The notes: generated by a model from the letters alone, not told the origin. A stretch of DNA of 64,000 nt from Roseiarcus sp963832305 (GCA_963832305.1 CAWHTU010000005.1:1-64000), one strand, 5' to 3'; counted from the stretch's first letter, positions 53,087-61,707 are shown. Numbers and translations: made by a program.

Positions 53087-53847
53087 GCTTGCGCCCCGGG
53101 CGTGACGCCAAGATAGGCCTCCTGCACGACCGGCGAGGCGATCACCGCCGCGGGCTCGCCGTCGGCCGCAAGCCTGCCGTTGGCGAGCACGATGATCCGG
53201 TCGGCGAGCGAGCGCACCACGTCCATCTTGTGCTCGACCAGGAGGATGGTCTTCGACTTGTCGGCCTTGAGTCGCGCGATGAGGTCGAGGATGACCGGAA
53301 CCTCATCGACGCTCATGCCCGCCGTCGGCTCGTCGAACATGAAGATTGAGGGCTCGAGCGCCATCATCATGGCGACTTCGAGCTTGCGCTGATCGCCGTG
53401 CGGCAAAGCAGACGCAAGCGCGTCGCGCTTGCCGAGGAGCCCGACCGAATCGAGGGCGGCGTCGGCGCGCGCGATGAGATCGGCGCTCGCGCGCCACGGC
53501 CGGCGCATGTCGTAGTGAACGCCGGCCCTCGCCTGGGTCGCGAGCCGCACGTTCTCGCCGACGCTCAGGCGCGGAAAAAGGTTGGTGAGCTGGAACGCGC
53601 GCCCGAGGCCGAGCCGCGTGCGCTGCGGCGCGCTTAAATGCGTGACGTCCTCGCCCTCGATCAGCACGGCGCCGTCGGAGGCGGCCAATTGACCCGACAT
53701 CAGGTTGAAATAGGTCGTCTTGCCGGCCCCATTCGGCCCAACGATGGCGGTGAGCTCGCCGGGCCGAAAAGCGCAAGAGACATGATCAACCGCGACATGG
53801 CCGCCGAAGCGGATCGTGAGCTCGCGCGTCTCGAGGGACGGAGTCAT
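53083..53847 (-). CDS. livG: Branched-chain amino acid ABC transporter ATPase LivG
   Basis: 254 residues: Walker A GPNGAGKTT (TAIVGPNGAGKTTYFNLMSG), RLGLGRAFQLTNLFPRLSVGENVRLA (LivG hallmark), signature LPHGDQRKLEVAMMMAL in the usual divergent form, Walker B MFDEPTAGMSVDE and switch VEHKMDVV. Start at MTPSLETRELTIRFGG. A palindromic repeat of about 97 bases lies between it and the upstream livK gene. Confidence 0.92.
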   Translation of the reverse strand: MTPSLETRELTIRFGGHVAVDHVSCAFRPGELTAIVGPNGAGKTTYFNLMSGQLAASDGAVLIEGEDVTHLSAPQRTRLGLGRAFQLTNLFPRLSVGENVRLATQARAGVHYDMRRPWRASADLIARADAALDSVGLLGKRDALASALPHGDQRKLEVAMMMALEPSIFMFDEPTAGMSVDEVPVILDLIARLKADKSKTILLVEHKMDVVRSLADRIIVLANGRLAADGEPAAVIASPVVQEAYLGVTPGAQA

Positions 53848-53858
53848 TGGTCGTCGCC

Positions 53859-53955
53859 TGTCATGCCCGCGAAAGCGGGCATCCAGCTCTGCCTTCATAC
53901 TCTCGCCGCCGCGTGCGTATCCGCTCTCTGGACCCCCGCTTTCGCCGGGGTGACA
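53859..53955. repeat. Dispersed-type palindromic repeat between livK and livG
   Basis: Two 28-base arms, 53859-53886 (starting TGTCATGCCCGCGAAAGCGG) and 53928-53955 (ending TTTCGCCGGGGTGACA), are near-perfect inverted copies with 4 mismatches, separated by 41 bases. Translations of this element give VxPAKAGIQ/WTPAFAGVT-like text, a well-known intergenic repeat of alphaproteobacteria. It lies within the liv operon and could shape mRNA stability between the abundant binding protein and the ATPases. Confidence 0.75.
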
Positions 53956-53965
53956 AAGAGCAAAG

Positions 53966-55153
53966 TCATCGCTTGTTGCGGATCGGGATGTCCATGTCTT
54001 CGATCTTGAGCTCGCGAGTGAGCTCGGGGATGCCCCAGGCGACGTTGGGATCGACTTTGATCTTGAACGCATACATCGACTGCAGCGCTTGATGATCCTC
54101 CTTGCGGAAGGTCATCTTGCCCTTCGGCGTGTCGAAATCCATGCCCTCCATCGCCGCGATGAGCTTCTCGCTGTCGGTCGATTTCGCCTTCTCGACTGCG
54201 GTGACTATCGCGGTCGCCGCAGCGAAGCCGCCGGCGGTGAAGAAGTCGGGCGGCGCGTTGAAGCGCTTCTGGTGCTCGGCGACCAGCCAGTCGTTCACCG
54301 GGTTCTTGGGAATATCGTAATAGTAATAGGTTGCGCCCTCGAGGCCGGGGAAGCGCTTGTAGGCCGCCAGCGCGGGCAGGATGTTGCCGCCAGTCGAGAG
54401 CTCGATTCCGTAGCGGGCAGGATCGAGATCGGCGAGCTTGTCGAGCGGATCGCCCCCGCCGGCCCAGATGATCCAGATGATCTTGCGACCGGGCTTGTCC
54501 TTGAGCGCGTCAAACAGGCGCTGCGCCGGGGCGGTGAAATCGGTGGTGTTGATCGGCGCATATTCCTCGGCGTCGAGCGTCGCCCCGGTCTTGGCCAGCG
54601 CTTGCTTGAACGCCGCGACGCCGTCGTGGCCGAAGGCGTAGTCCTGCGCGAGGGTCGCGATATGGACCCCAGGCTTGCCGATCGCGACGGCGTTCGAGAT
54701 CGCGTCCTGGCTCGAATTGCGCGCGGTGCGGAAAATGTAGCGGTTCCACTTGTCGCCGGTGATCTGGTCGGCGACCGCCGGCTCGACGACGAGGATTTTC
54801 TTGTGCTCCTCGGCGACCGGCAGCATCGCGATCGCCGCGGCTGAGGACGTGGTGCCGACGGCGATGTCGGCGCCGTCGTCCTCGTAGGCCTCGGCCAGCG
54901 CGCTCTTGGCGAGATCCGGCTTGCCCTGATCGTCCTTGGTGATGATGACGATCTTGCGCCCGTCGACCTCCATCGTCCCCTTGGTCGCATATTCGAAGCC
55001 GAGCCTTAGGCCGGTCTCGGTCTGCTTGGCGTAGGCCTGAAGCGGCCCGGTCAGGCCATAGATGAGGGCGATCTTGAGGTCGTCCGCGGCGGCCGCCCCG
55101 GCGGAGACAATGAGCCCCGCGGCAAGAGCGAGAATTCTTAGGCGAAAGCTCAT
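53966..55153 (-). CDS. livK: Branched-chain amino acid-type ABC substrate-binding protein (LivK-like)
   Basis: 395 residues with signal peptide (LRILALAAGLIVSAGAAAA). Mature part DDLKIALIYGLTGPLQAYAKQTETGLRLGFEYATKG...VDGRKIVIITKDDQGKPDLAKSALAEAYEDDGADIAVGTTSSAAAIAMLPVAEEHK is the Peripla_BP_6 pattern; GHDGVAAFKQALAKTGATLDAEEYAPINTTDFTAPAQRL follows. The binding site (TSSAAAIA) suggests an amino acid or amide; substrate uncertain. First gene of the liv operon, upstream of the palindromic repeat. Confidence 0.9.
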   Translation of the reverse strand: MSFRLRILALAAGLIVSAGAAAADDLKIALIYGLTGPLQAYAKQTETGLRLGFEYATKGTMEVDGRKIVIITKDDQGKPDLAKSALAEAYEDDGADIAVGTTSSAAAIAMLPVAEEHKKILVVEPAVADQITGDKWNRYIFRTARNSSQDAISNAVAIGKPGVHIATLAQDYAFGHDGVAAFKQALAKTGATLDAEEYAPINTTDFTAPAQRLFDALKDKPGRKIIWIIWAGGGDPLDKLADLDPARYGIELSTGGNILPALAAYKRFPGLEGATYYYYDIPKNPVNDWLVAEHQKRFNAPPDFFTAGGFAAATAIVTAVEKAKSTDSEKLIAAMEGMDFDTPKGKMTFRKEDHQALQSMYAFKIKVDPNVAWGIPELTRELKIEDMDIPIRNKR

Positions 55154-55374
55154 GGGCGCTCCTGTTGAACCTTTTGCCGGGAACCGGGCAGGTCGACGCT
55201 CGCCGGCCTCGCAGCCGAGTCCGCTCCCGAAGCTTTTAAGCTTAGCCTTCGAGCGATCGAAGGAGCAAGGCGCCGGCGCGCCTTTGCCGCAGCATCGAAC
55301 AGCATCGAACCCGCTTGCGCTGCGCCGCCGGCGCCCCTATAAGGCCTGCTCGCCGGCGTTCACCGCCGCGATGT

Positions 55375-55451
55375 CGGAGTGTAGCGCAGCCTGGTAGCGC
55401 ACATCGTTCGGGACGATGGGGTCGGAGGTTCGAATCCTCTCACTCCGACCA
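55375..55451 (+). tRNA. tRNA-Pro (anticodon CGG)
   Basis: 77 nt with encoded CCA. Acceptor CGGAGTG/CACTCCG pairs fully; anticodon stem CATCG/CGATG with loop TTCGGGA (anticodon CGG); T arm GGAGGTTCGAATCCTCT. Reads CCG codons, which are frequent in this GC-rich genome. The sequence immediately downstream (55452-55750) is less GC-rich, but no integrase is seen. Confidence 0.97.
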
Positions 55452-55460
55452 ATATTCCGC

Positions 55461-55769
55461 CTAGTAATTTGATCGAGCGGAAAGTTCGCATTCAAATAGC
55501 GGCCAAGTCTTACTCTTGATGTGTCTTTGGGACTGATTGCCGAGTTCCTTAGCGATGCCCAGGTAAGCCTGACGCATCACACGTTCGCTCATTGCGAAAC
55601 GGCAGGTTAGTTCCGCGTTATTCTCGCCACGCAATTTGCGGTCCGAGCGAACCCGTTTCTCACCGCTGAAATTATACCACTCCGGCTCGCGCTGGGCTGT
55701 GAGCGCCGTCACTGCGCCGATCCGAGACTGGGCGTAACTTTGTGGAAGTTTAGTTGTTTTGCGGATCAA
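55461..55769 (-). CDS. Doubtful hypothetical ORF downstream of tRNA-Pro
   Basis: 102-codon frame (MIRKTTKLPQSYAQSRIGAVTAL...AMSERVMRQAYLGIAKELGNQSQRHIKSKT) without a recognisable domain, in a stretch of lower GC than its surroundings. It points back toward tRNA-Pro. It could be a foreign remnant or chance; no signal peptide or membrane segment. This and the next entry are all that fills 55452-56018. Confidence 0.25.
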   Translation of the reverse strand: MIRKTTKLPQSYAQSRIGAVTALTAQREPEWYNFSGEKRVRSDRKLRGENNAELTCRFAMSERVMRQAYLGIAKELGNQSQRHIKSKTWPLFECELSARSNY

Positions 55770-55800
55770 GACCGTGTTGACGTTTCACCCTGCGTTTCCA

Positions 55801-55983
55801 ATGAGAGCCGGCCTAGTTGCGGGCGCCGGCGCTGCGCTCGCCCTCCTGGCGCTGGCCAACCTATCGACTTCCGCGCCGCCGAGCCCGAGCGTCGACAGGA
55901 CGCCGTTAGTGCGGGCTCCCCTGGCGGCGCCCATCGGGCGCGATCCTCTCGCTCTCGCGCAGACCGGCGGTTTGACCCGCTGA
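55801..55983 (+). CDS. Possible small secreted or membrane-anchored protein
   Basis: 60 residues from ATG 55801: a hydrophobic N terminus (MRAGLVAGAGAALALLALANLSTSAP) and a Pro-rich tail (SPSVDRTPLVRAPLAAPIGRDPL). A second in-frame ATG at 55759 would add 14 residues. No family recognised; no strong Shine-Dalgarno. Kept because of the signal-like start. Confidence 0.35.
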   Translation: MRAGLVAGAGAALALLALANLSTSAPPSPSVDRTPLVRAPLAAPIGRDPLALAQTGGLTR

Positions 55984-56018
55984 CCTGCCGGACTGGCCGG
56001 CCCGCGCCGCCGAGCGCT

Positions 56019-56258
56019 TCAGTCCTTGACCTCGGTGTCCGGACGGTCGTCGCCGCGTTCGTCTTCCTCATGCCAGCGGCCGGAACTGTCTTCGAATTCG
56101 ATCCGGCCGCCCTGGCCCGGGACGCGCTGCTCGAGCGCCGCCCGGGCGGCGGCGGCATGGGCTGCTTCGCGGGTGGCGAAGGTCTCCGAATAGACGTCGC
56201 CCACTTTATAGGCAAAGCCGCCGTCGTGTTCGACGACGGCATAGGTGACATGGCTCAT
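56019..56258 (-). CDS. DUF2188-like small protein
   Basis: 79 residues: MSHVTYAVVEHDGGFAYKVGDVYSETFATREAAHAAAARAALEQ, then an acidic tail (IEFEDSSGRWHEEDERGDDRPDTEVKD). The pattern 'Y.V..HDGGWAY+.GD..SE.F.T+..A...A' is the DUF2188 fold, common in Hyphomicrobiales with unknown role. AGAAGGGG is about seven bases before the ATG. Divergent from the hybrid kinase gene. Confidence 0.8.
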   Translation of the reverse strand: MSHVTYAVVEHDGGFAYKVGDVYSETFATREAAHAAAARAALEQRVPGQGGRIEFEDSSGRWHEEDERGDDRPDTEVKD

Positions 56259-56494
56259 TTCGAACCCCTTCTGTTGAGTGCGACGCGCCCGCCGGTCGGT
56301 GGGCCGGGCCGGAGCGCCTCTTCTGGCGGTTTCGCCGCCCCCTTTCAATGGCCACGCCATCCGGGATTGCGCGGTCCCGGCGCCGCGTCCCATTTTGCGT
56401 CCACCACCCCTTTCGCGGCATGATCCTACAATAGGGGCGATCTCGCGTGCTCGGTCGGTCGGCCGGGCGTCGTTGATTCGGCTGGGAGGACGAT

Positions 56495-58081
56495 ATGTTC
56501 AACGATCTCGGCGACTGGCTGTTCAATCCGTCCGGCTTGACCGCGCACGGCTACTGCCTGCTTTGGCAGCCCGGCCTCATCTGGACCTACGCCCTTTCCG
56601 ACGCGGGGATTGGGCTTGCCTACTTCTCGATTCCGGTCGCGCTCGGGTTCATCGCCCGTCGGCGGCGCGACCTGGTGTTCCGGCCCCTTCTCTTTCTCTT
56701 CGCCACGTTCATCCTTTTATGCGGCGCGACCCATTGGCTCGACGTCCTGACGTTGTGGATCCCCGTCTACGGCCTGGCAGCGGTCGTCAAGGCGGCGACC
56801 GCGCTCGTGTCGCTCTTCACCGCGATCGTGCTCTGGCGGTCAATTCCCGCCGCCCTGGCTCTGCCGTCGCCGTCGCAGTTCCGCGAGGCCAACGCGGCCC
56901 TGAGGGCGACCGAGGAGCGGCTCGTTCAATCGCAAAAGATGGAGGTCATCGGTCAGCTGACCGGTGGCATCGCGCATGATTTCAACAACATGATTCAAGC
57001 CGTCTCCGGCGGCCTCACTCTTCTGGAGCGGCGGATCGCGGCCGGCCGGCTCGAAGAGATGGGGCGGTTCGTCGACGAAATGCGCCGGGCGCTGAACAGC
57101 GCGGCCGGGCAGACCAACCGCCTTCTGGCGTTTTCCCGCCGTCAGGCGCTGCAGCCCGAGCTGCTGCAGCCCGACCAGTTCGTCGGCGGGATGCGCGAGT
57201 TTCTCCAGCGAACGATCGGTCCGGAGATCCGACTGGACCTGCGGCTGGGCGATGGCAAATGGGACGTCATCTGCGACGCGCATCAGTTGGAGGGCGCGCT
57301 GATGAATCTTGCGATCAACGCCCGCGACGCGATGCCGGACGGCGGCCAACTGACGATCTCGGTGACAGATCGCAAGGTGACGGCCCGCGACTTTTCCGAT
57401 CCGGAGGAAGCAAAGCCCGGAGACTACGTCGAAGTCTCGGTCTCGGACACCGGTCTCGGCATGACGCCTGAAATCCTCGCCCGCGCCATCGAGCCGTTCT
57501 ACACCACGAAACCCACCGGTCAGGGAACCGGCCTCGGATTGTCGCAAGTCTACGGATTCGTCCGCCAGTCGGGCGGATTTCTGCGGATAGAGAGCGAGCC
57601 CGGGCGTGGAACCACCGTCCGCATCTCGCTCCCGGGATCTCCCCGCTCATTTGACGCGGGCAAGGACCAGTCGAAGCCCGCCAGCGCGTCGACGAAGCCG
57701 TCGTCGGTTTCCGGCGCCGTCCTTGTCGTCGAAGATCAAGCCGACGTGCGGGCGCAGATCGTCGAGGTCCTCGCCAACATGGGATGCGAGGTCGTCGAAG
57801 CCACGGACGGGACGGAAGGATTGCGCCTCATCGATCAGAGGCGCCATCTGGACCTTCTGGTCACCGACGTCGGGCTTCCTGGCTTGGGCGGGCGCCAACT
57901 CGCGGACGCAGCCCGTGCGACGATCCCGGGCTTGCGGGTTCTGTTCATCACCGGCTACGCCGGGACGGCGCTCGACGATGCCAGCTTCATGCACGGCATG
58001 GAGATTTTGCGAAAGCCGTTTGCGCTCGACGAATTCGCCAGCCGGGTTGCGGCTATTCTGTCGCGGCCGGCGGCGCCGTGA
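56495..58081 (+). CDS. Hybrid histidine kinase with ethylene-receptor-like membrane domain
   Basis: 528 residues. Three membrane helices span about 27-115. Positions equivalent to the plant ETR1 ethylene/copper site are all kept at a constant offset of +11: D36, Y43, I46, P47 (SDAGIGLAYFSIP) and I73, C76, H80 (FILLCGATH). No GAF domain follows; residues 125-160 are linker/coiled coil. The HisKA region has GQLTGGIAHDFNNMIQAVSGGL (H161), HATPase boxes NLAINARDAMPDGG, DTGLGMTPEILARAIEPFYTTK and GTGLGLSQVYG, and a C-terminal receiver at about 405-525 (phospho-acceptor D458, TGYAG, RKPF). It may sense ethylene through Cu(I), or another small hydrophobic or copper-linked cue. The following gene is a separate ABC binding protein. 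Confidence 0.88.
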   Translation: MFNDLGDWLFNPSGLTAHGYCLLWQPGLIWTYALSDAGIGLAYFSIPVALGFIARRRRDLVFRPLLFLFATFILLCGATHWLDVLTLWIPVYGLAAVVKAATALVSLFTAIVLWRSIPAALALPSPSQFREANAALRATEERLVQSQKMEVIGQLTGGIAHDFNNMIQAVSGGLTLLERRIAAGRLEEMGRFVDEMRRALNSAAGQTNRLLAFSRRQALQPELLQPDQFVGGMREFLQRTIGPEIRLDLRLGDGKWDVICDAHQLEGALMNLAINARDAMPDGGQLTISVTDRKVTARDFSDPEEAKPGDYVEVSVSDTGLGMTPEILARAIEPFYTTKPTGQGTGLGLSQVYGFVRQSGGFLRIESEPGRGTTVRISLPGSPRSFDAGKDQSKPASASTKPSSVSGAVLVVEDQADVRAQIVEVLANMGCEVVEATDGTEGLRLIDQRRHLDLLVTDVGLPGLGGRQLADAARATIPGLRVLFITGYAGTALDDASFMHGMEILRKPFALDEFASRVAAILSRPAAP

Positions 58082-58178
58082 CGGCCGGCGCCGGAATTGG
58101 CCAAGTTTCATCCGCTCGTTAGAATGGCCGGGCATGTTCGCGCTCTCGCTGTCCGAGGCCGCGCAGGGGGAGTATCGC

Positions 58179-59177
58179 ATGAGGGTTGCAACGCTTGCCG
58201 TTCTGGCGGGAATCCTCGGCTTTGCTCATCCGGCGCTCGCGCTCGACAAGGTCAGGTTCGGCACCAACTGGCTCGCGGATCCCGAGGCGGGCGGCTTCTT
58301 TCAGGCGGCCGCCGACGGGACTTATGAAAAATACGGCCTCGACGTCGACATCATTCCCGGCGGTCCGCAGGCCAACGGCGGGCTGATGCTCCTGTTCGGC
58401 AAGCTCGATTTCTTCATGGGCGGCGACATGATCGGCAACTACCTTGCAGCCGAGAGCAAGCTGCCGCTCGTCGCCGTCGCCGCCGACTTCCAGAAGAGCG
58501 CGCAAATTTTCATGTCGCACCCCGGCGTCGGCCTCGACAAATGGGCGGACCTGCCGAACGCCAAGCCTGTCTACGTCGGCGCCGGCGCCATCAACACTTT
58601 CTACGCCTGGCTGCGCATCGTCTACGGCTTCAAGGACGAGAACATCAGGCCGTATAATTTCAACTCCGCCCCCTTCATGAAGAACAAGGGCTCGATCCAG
58701 CAGGGCTACGTGACCGCCGAGCCGTACGAGATCGAAAAGCAAGGCGGCTTCAAGCCGAACATCTTCCTGCTCTCCGACTATGGCTACGACACCTATTCGA
58801 CGCTGATCGTGACTCGCAACGAACTCGTCGACAAGACGCCCGACCTCGTGCAGCGCTTCGTCGACGCGTCCGCGATCGGCTGGTACCACTATCTCTACGG
58901 CGACAATTCGAAGGCCAACGAGATGATCAAGGCCGAGAATCCCGACATCACCGACGCACAGATCGCCTTTTCGATCGCCGCGATGAAAAAATACGGCATC
59001 GTCGATTCCGGCGATACGCTCTCGCTCGGCATCGGCGCCATGACCGACGCCCACTGGAAGGATTTCTTCGACAAGATGGTGCAGACCGGCTTCATCGGCG
59101 CGAGCACCGATTACAAGAAGGCCTATACCCTCAAGTTCGTCAATCATGGCGTCGGCCTCGATCTCCGGCCGAAGTAA
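58179..59177 (+). CDS. NitT/TauT-type ABC substrate-binding protein (SsuA/THI5-like)
   Basis: 332 residues with signal peptide (MRVATLAVLAGILGFAHPALA). LDKVRFGTNWLADPEAGGFFQAAADGTYEKYGLDVDIIPGGPQANGGLMLLFGKLDFFMGG is typical of NMT1/THI5-like and taurine/nitrate-type binding proteins; SAPFMKNKGSIQQGYVTAEPYEIEK fits the ligand-exit region. AGGGGGAG lies about 7 bases before the ATG. No permease or ATPase gene is adjacent, so it is an orphan binding protein. It starts ~98 bases after the kinase stop. Confidence 0.88.
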   Translation: MRVATLAVLAGILGFAHPALALDKVRFGTNWLADPEAGGFFQAAADGTYEKYGLDVDIIPGGPQANGGLMLLFGKLDFFMGGDMIGNYLAAESKLPLVAVAADFQKSAQIFMSHPGVGLDKWADLPNAKPVYVGAGAINTFYAWLRIVYGFKDENIRPYNFNSAPFMKNKGSIQQGYVTAEPYEIEKQGGFKPNIFLLSDYGYDTYSTLIVTRNELVDKTPDLVQRFVDASAIGWYHYLYGDNSKANEMIKAENPDITDAQIAFSIAAMKKYGIVDSGDTLSLGIGAMTDAHWKDFFDKMVQTGFIGASTDYKKAYTLKFVNHGVGLDLRPK

Positions 59178-59191
59178 GCGCGGGGCCTCGC

Positions 59192-59338
59192 GTCCACGAC
59201 GTGAAGCGAATCCGCGCCCATCCGCTCGTCCCCAGGGACGTGCCCGTCTACGGCTACATCTACGACGTCAAGACCGGCCGCCTGAACGAAGTGAAGGCGG
59301 CGACCGAAGCGGGCAAAGCCGCAGCTGCAGCGGCCTGA
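59192..59338 (+). pseudogene. C-terminal remnant of a beta-carbonic anhydrase
   Basis: The readable frame from GTG 59201 gives VKRIRAHPLVPRDVPVYGYI followed by YDVKTGRLNEVKAATEAGK and an Ala tail, ending at TGA 59338. This matches the very end of rhizobial beta-carbonic anhydrases (V.RVRAHPLVP.D.PVYGYIYDVKTGRL.EV). The zinc-binding core is missing; the frame begins within 25 bases of the previous gene's stop, so the body was deleted. A strong terminator follows, as expected for the end of the former gene. Confidence 0.7.
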
Positions 59339-59346
59339 GCCTGAGC

Positions 59347-59407
59347 GGGCGAGGCGCCGGCAAAACGCTCTCCCGGCGCCCTCCTGGCCGGCGCCTCGCC
59401 CTTTTTT
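59347..59407 (+). terminator. Rho-independent terminator
   Basis: Perfect 15-base arms GGGCGAGGCGCCGGC (59347-59361) and GCCGGCGCCTCGCCC (59387-59401) around a 25-base loop, followed by TTTTTT (59402-59407). It ends transcription of the binding-protein/carbonic-anhydrase remnant unit. Confidence 0.85.
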
Positions 59408-59459
59408 GTTCGGAGCACCCGACGACCCCGGGGTTGGCCCATCACGCCCCGCGCCACCC

Positions 59460-59512
59460 TGTAGGGGCCGGGTCGCGGACCCGGCCGGCGGGCTCAGCGA
59501 GCCCGCCCTACA
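59460..59512. repeat. Double-hairpin palindromic repeat
   Basis: 53 bases bounded by TGTAGGG...CCCTACA and containing two internal hairpins, GCCGGGTCGCGGACCCGGC and GGCGGGCTCAGCGAGCCCGC. The structure is that of a REP-like mobile intergenic repeat; it sits just after cobT (convergent) and the terminator. Only one copy is visible in this window. Confidence 0.65.
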
Positions 59513-59524
59513 ACGTCCGCGCGC

Positions 59525-61462
59525 TCAGGCCGCTTTCCGTCCGCGGCGTGGCGGCGCCGGCCTCGCCGGCTCGGGCGGCGCGGCGTTCTCGTCGAAGAGT
59601 TCGGCCAGCTTCTCGGTCATCGCCCCGCCCAGTTCCTCGGCGTCGACGATCGTCACCGCGCGCTTATAGTAGCGGGTCACGTCATGGCCGATGCCGATGG
59701 CGATCAGCTCGACCGGCGAGCGGGTCTCGATCTCCTCGATCACATGGCGCAGGTGGCGCTCGAGATAGTTGCCGGGATTGACCGAGAGCGTGGAATCGTC
59801 GACCGGCGCGCCGTCGGAGATCATCATCAGGATCTTGCGCTGCTCGGCGCGTCCGAGCAGCCGCTGGTGGGCCCAGTCGAGCGCCTCGCCGTCGATGTTC
59901 TCCTTGAGCAGCCCCTCGCGCATCATGAGCCCGAGGTTCTTGCGCGCGCGCCGCCACGGCGCGTCCGCCGCCTTATAGATGAGATGGCGCAGATCGTTGA
60001 GCCGGCCCGGATTGGCCGGCTTGCCGGCCTGAAGCCAGGCTTCGCGCGACTGTCCGCCCTTCCAGGCCCGCGTGGTGAAGCCGAGGATCTCGACCTTGAC
60101 GCCGCACCGCTCGAGCGTGCGGGCGAGAATGTCGGCGCAGGTCGCGGCGACGGTGATCGGCCGGCCGCGCATCGAGCCCGAGTTGTCGATGAGCAGCGTC
60201 ACCGACGTATCGCGGAACGCCATGTCCTTCTCCTGCTTGAAGGACAACGGCTGCTGGGAATCGATGATCACGCGCGGCAGGCGTGCGGTGTCGAGCACGC
60301 CTTCTTCGAGATCGAATTCCCACGAGCGGCTCTGCTGCGCCATGAGGCGCCGCTGCAGGCGGTTGGCGAGGCGGGCGACGACCGAGTGAAGGTTCTGCAG
60401 CTGCTTGTCGAGATATTCGCGCAGGCGCTGCAATTCGTCGGGGTCGCACAATTCGTCGGCGTCGACGATTTCGTCGAAGCGGGTGGTGAAGGCCTTGTAG
60501 TCCGGTCCGCGCTTTTCCGAGGAGGCCGGCTGCGGCGGACGGCTTTCCGCGGCTTCTTCCGCATCGCCCGCCTCCCCTTCGTCCTCGAGCTCCGACGACG
60601 GCGCTTCGACCGTGTCCATTGCGCCTTCCTCGGCGTCGTCGGCCGTGTCGTCGGCGGAATCGCGCTGCATCGAATCCTGCGCCTGCTGGTCCTCGCCCTC
60701 GCCCTCGGCCTCGTCGGCGTCCTCGGGCGGCGTCTTGTCCTCCGCCTCCTCCTCCGATTCCTCGGCCTCGGCGTCGGATTCGTTGGCGACGCCGAGCGAA
60801 GAGAGGAGCTTGCGCACCAGCCTGCCATAGGCGCGCTGGTCGAGGAGAGCCTCACTCAGCCGGTCGAGATCCGCGCCGGCCTTGTCCTCGATGAAGGGGC
60901 GCCAAAGCTCGACCAGGCGCGCGGCGCCGCGCGGCGGCTCGAGCCCGGTCAGGCGCTCGCGCGCCAGCATGGCGACCGCGTCCTCGAGCGGCGCTTCTTC
61001 GCGCGTGCGCGCCTCGGCGAACGGGCTTCTGTGGTAGCGGTCGTCGAGCATGGCGGCGATGTTCGAAGCCACCCCTTGCATCCGGCGCGAGCCGATGGCT
61101 TCGACCCGCGCCTGCTCGACCGCATCGAACAAGGCGCGCGCCGGCGCGCTCTGCGGCGCGAGGCGCCGGTGGATCGCGTCGTTGTGGCAGGCGAGGCGAA
61201 GCGCGAACGAATCGGCGAGGCCGCGGACGATCGCGGCTTCGCGCGGATTGGGCTTGCGCGGCGGCTCGGGCAGTCGGGCCTTGGCCCCTTCCGGCGAGGT
61301 CGCGAGCGACGGCTTGTCGGCCGAGTAGGTGATCTCGAGCTCGGGATGACGCGCCAGCGCCCGCGTGCACGAGGCGAGCGCGCGCTTGAACGGCTCATTG
61401 GGCGCGTCGGGCTTGCCGGCGGGCTTGCGATTGCTGGTCGGCTTGACGTCGACGCTCGACAT
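59525..61462 (-). CDS. cobT: Aerobic cobaltochelatase subunit CobT
   Basis: 645 residues. The N-terminal ~220 residues are CobT-specific helical sequence (PFKRALASCTRALARHPELEITYSADKPSL), followed by a long acidic linker (about 225-315: EESEEEAEDKTPPEDADEAEGEGEDQQ...) and a C-terminal von Willebrand A domain with MIDAS motif LLIDNSGSMRGRPI, then ISDGAPVDDSTLS. It chaperones CobN with CobS (AAA ATPase) to insert Co2+ into hydrogenobyrinic acid a,c-diamide for vitamin B12. cobS is not in the window. A very acidic linker of this kind is normal for the family. Confidence 0.94.
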   Translation of the reverse strand: MSSVDVKPTSNRKPAGKPDAPNEPFKRALASCTRALARHPELEITYSADKPSLATSPEGAKARLPEPPRKPNPREAAIVRGLADSFALRLACHNDAIHRRLAPQSAPARALFDAVEQARVEAIGSRRMQGVASNIAAMLDDRYHRSPFAEARTREEAPLEDAVAMLARERLTGLEPPRGAARLVELWRPFIEDKAGADLDRLSEALLDQRAYGRLVRKLLSSLGVANESDAEAEESEEEAEDKTPPEDADEAEGEGEDQQAQDSMQRDSADDTADDAEEGAMDTVEAPSSELEDEGEAGDAEEAAESRPPQPASSEKRGPDYKAFTTRFDEIVDADELCDPDELQRLREYLDKQLQNLHSVVARLANRLQRRLMAQQSRSWEFDLEEGVLDTARLPRVIIDSQQPLSFKQEKDMAFRDTSVTLLIDNSGSMRGRPITVAATCADILARTLERCGVKVEILGFTTRAWKGGQSREAWLQAGKPANPGRLNDLRHLIYKAADAPWRRARKNLGLMMREGLLKENIDGEALDWAHQRLLGRAEQRKILMMISDGAPVDDSTLSVNPGNYLERHLRHVIEEIETRSPVELIAIGIGHDVTRYYKRAVTIVDAEELGGAMTEKLAELFDENAAPPEPARPAPPRRGRKAA

Positions 61463-61707
61463 TCGGGGCCTTCAAAACGTGGCGCAGCCGGGGACGGGGC
61501 GACGCCGAAAGGCTCTCTATAGGCCGCGCCCGCTGGGCCCTGCAAGGCGAGGGGCGGGCTCAGCGGGGCCAGGCGCGTGACAAGTTTGACGACGGCGCTA
61601 TCGACGCGCCTAAATCACACCATAGAGTTGCGTCATGGCCGAAATCGTCGGCCGTCGGATTCCAGTCGTCTCGCGTCGAGCCGGCGGAGCCCCCGCAAGC
61701 AAAAGGC

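Noticed and set aside
59684..61522. Plus-strand 612-codon frame opposite cobT
   Set aside because: Antisense of a clear CobT with MIDAS motif; low-complexity translation.
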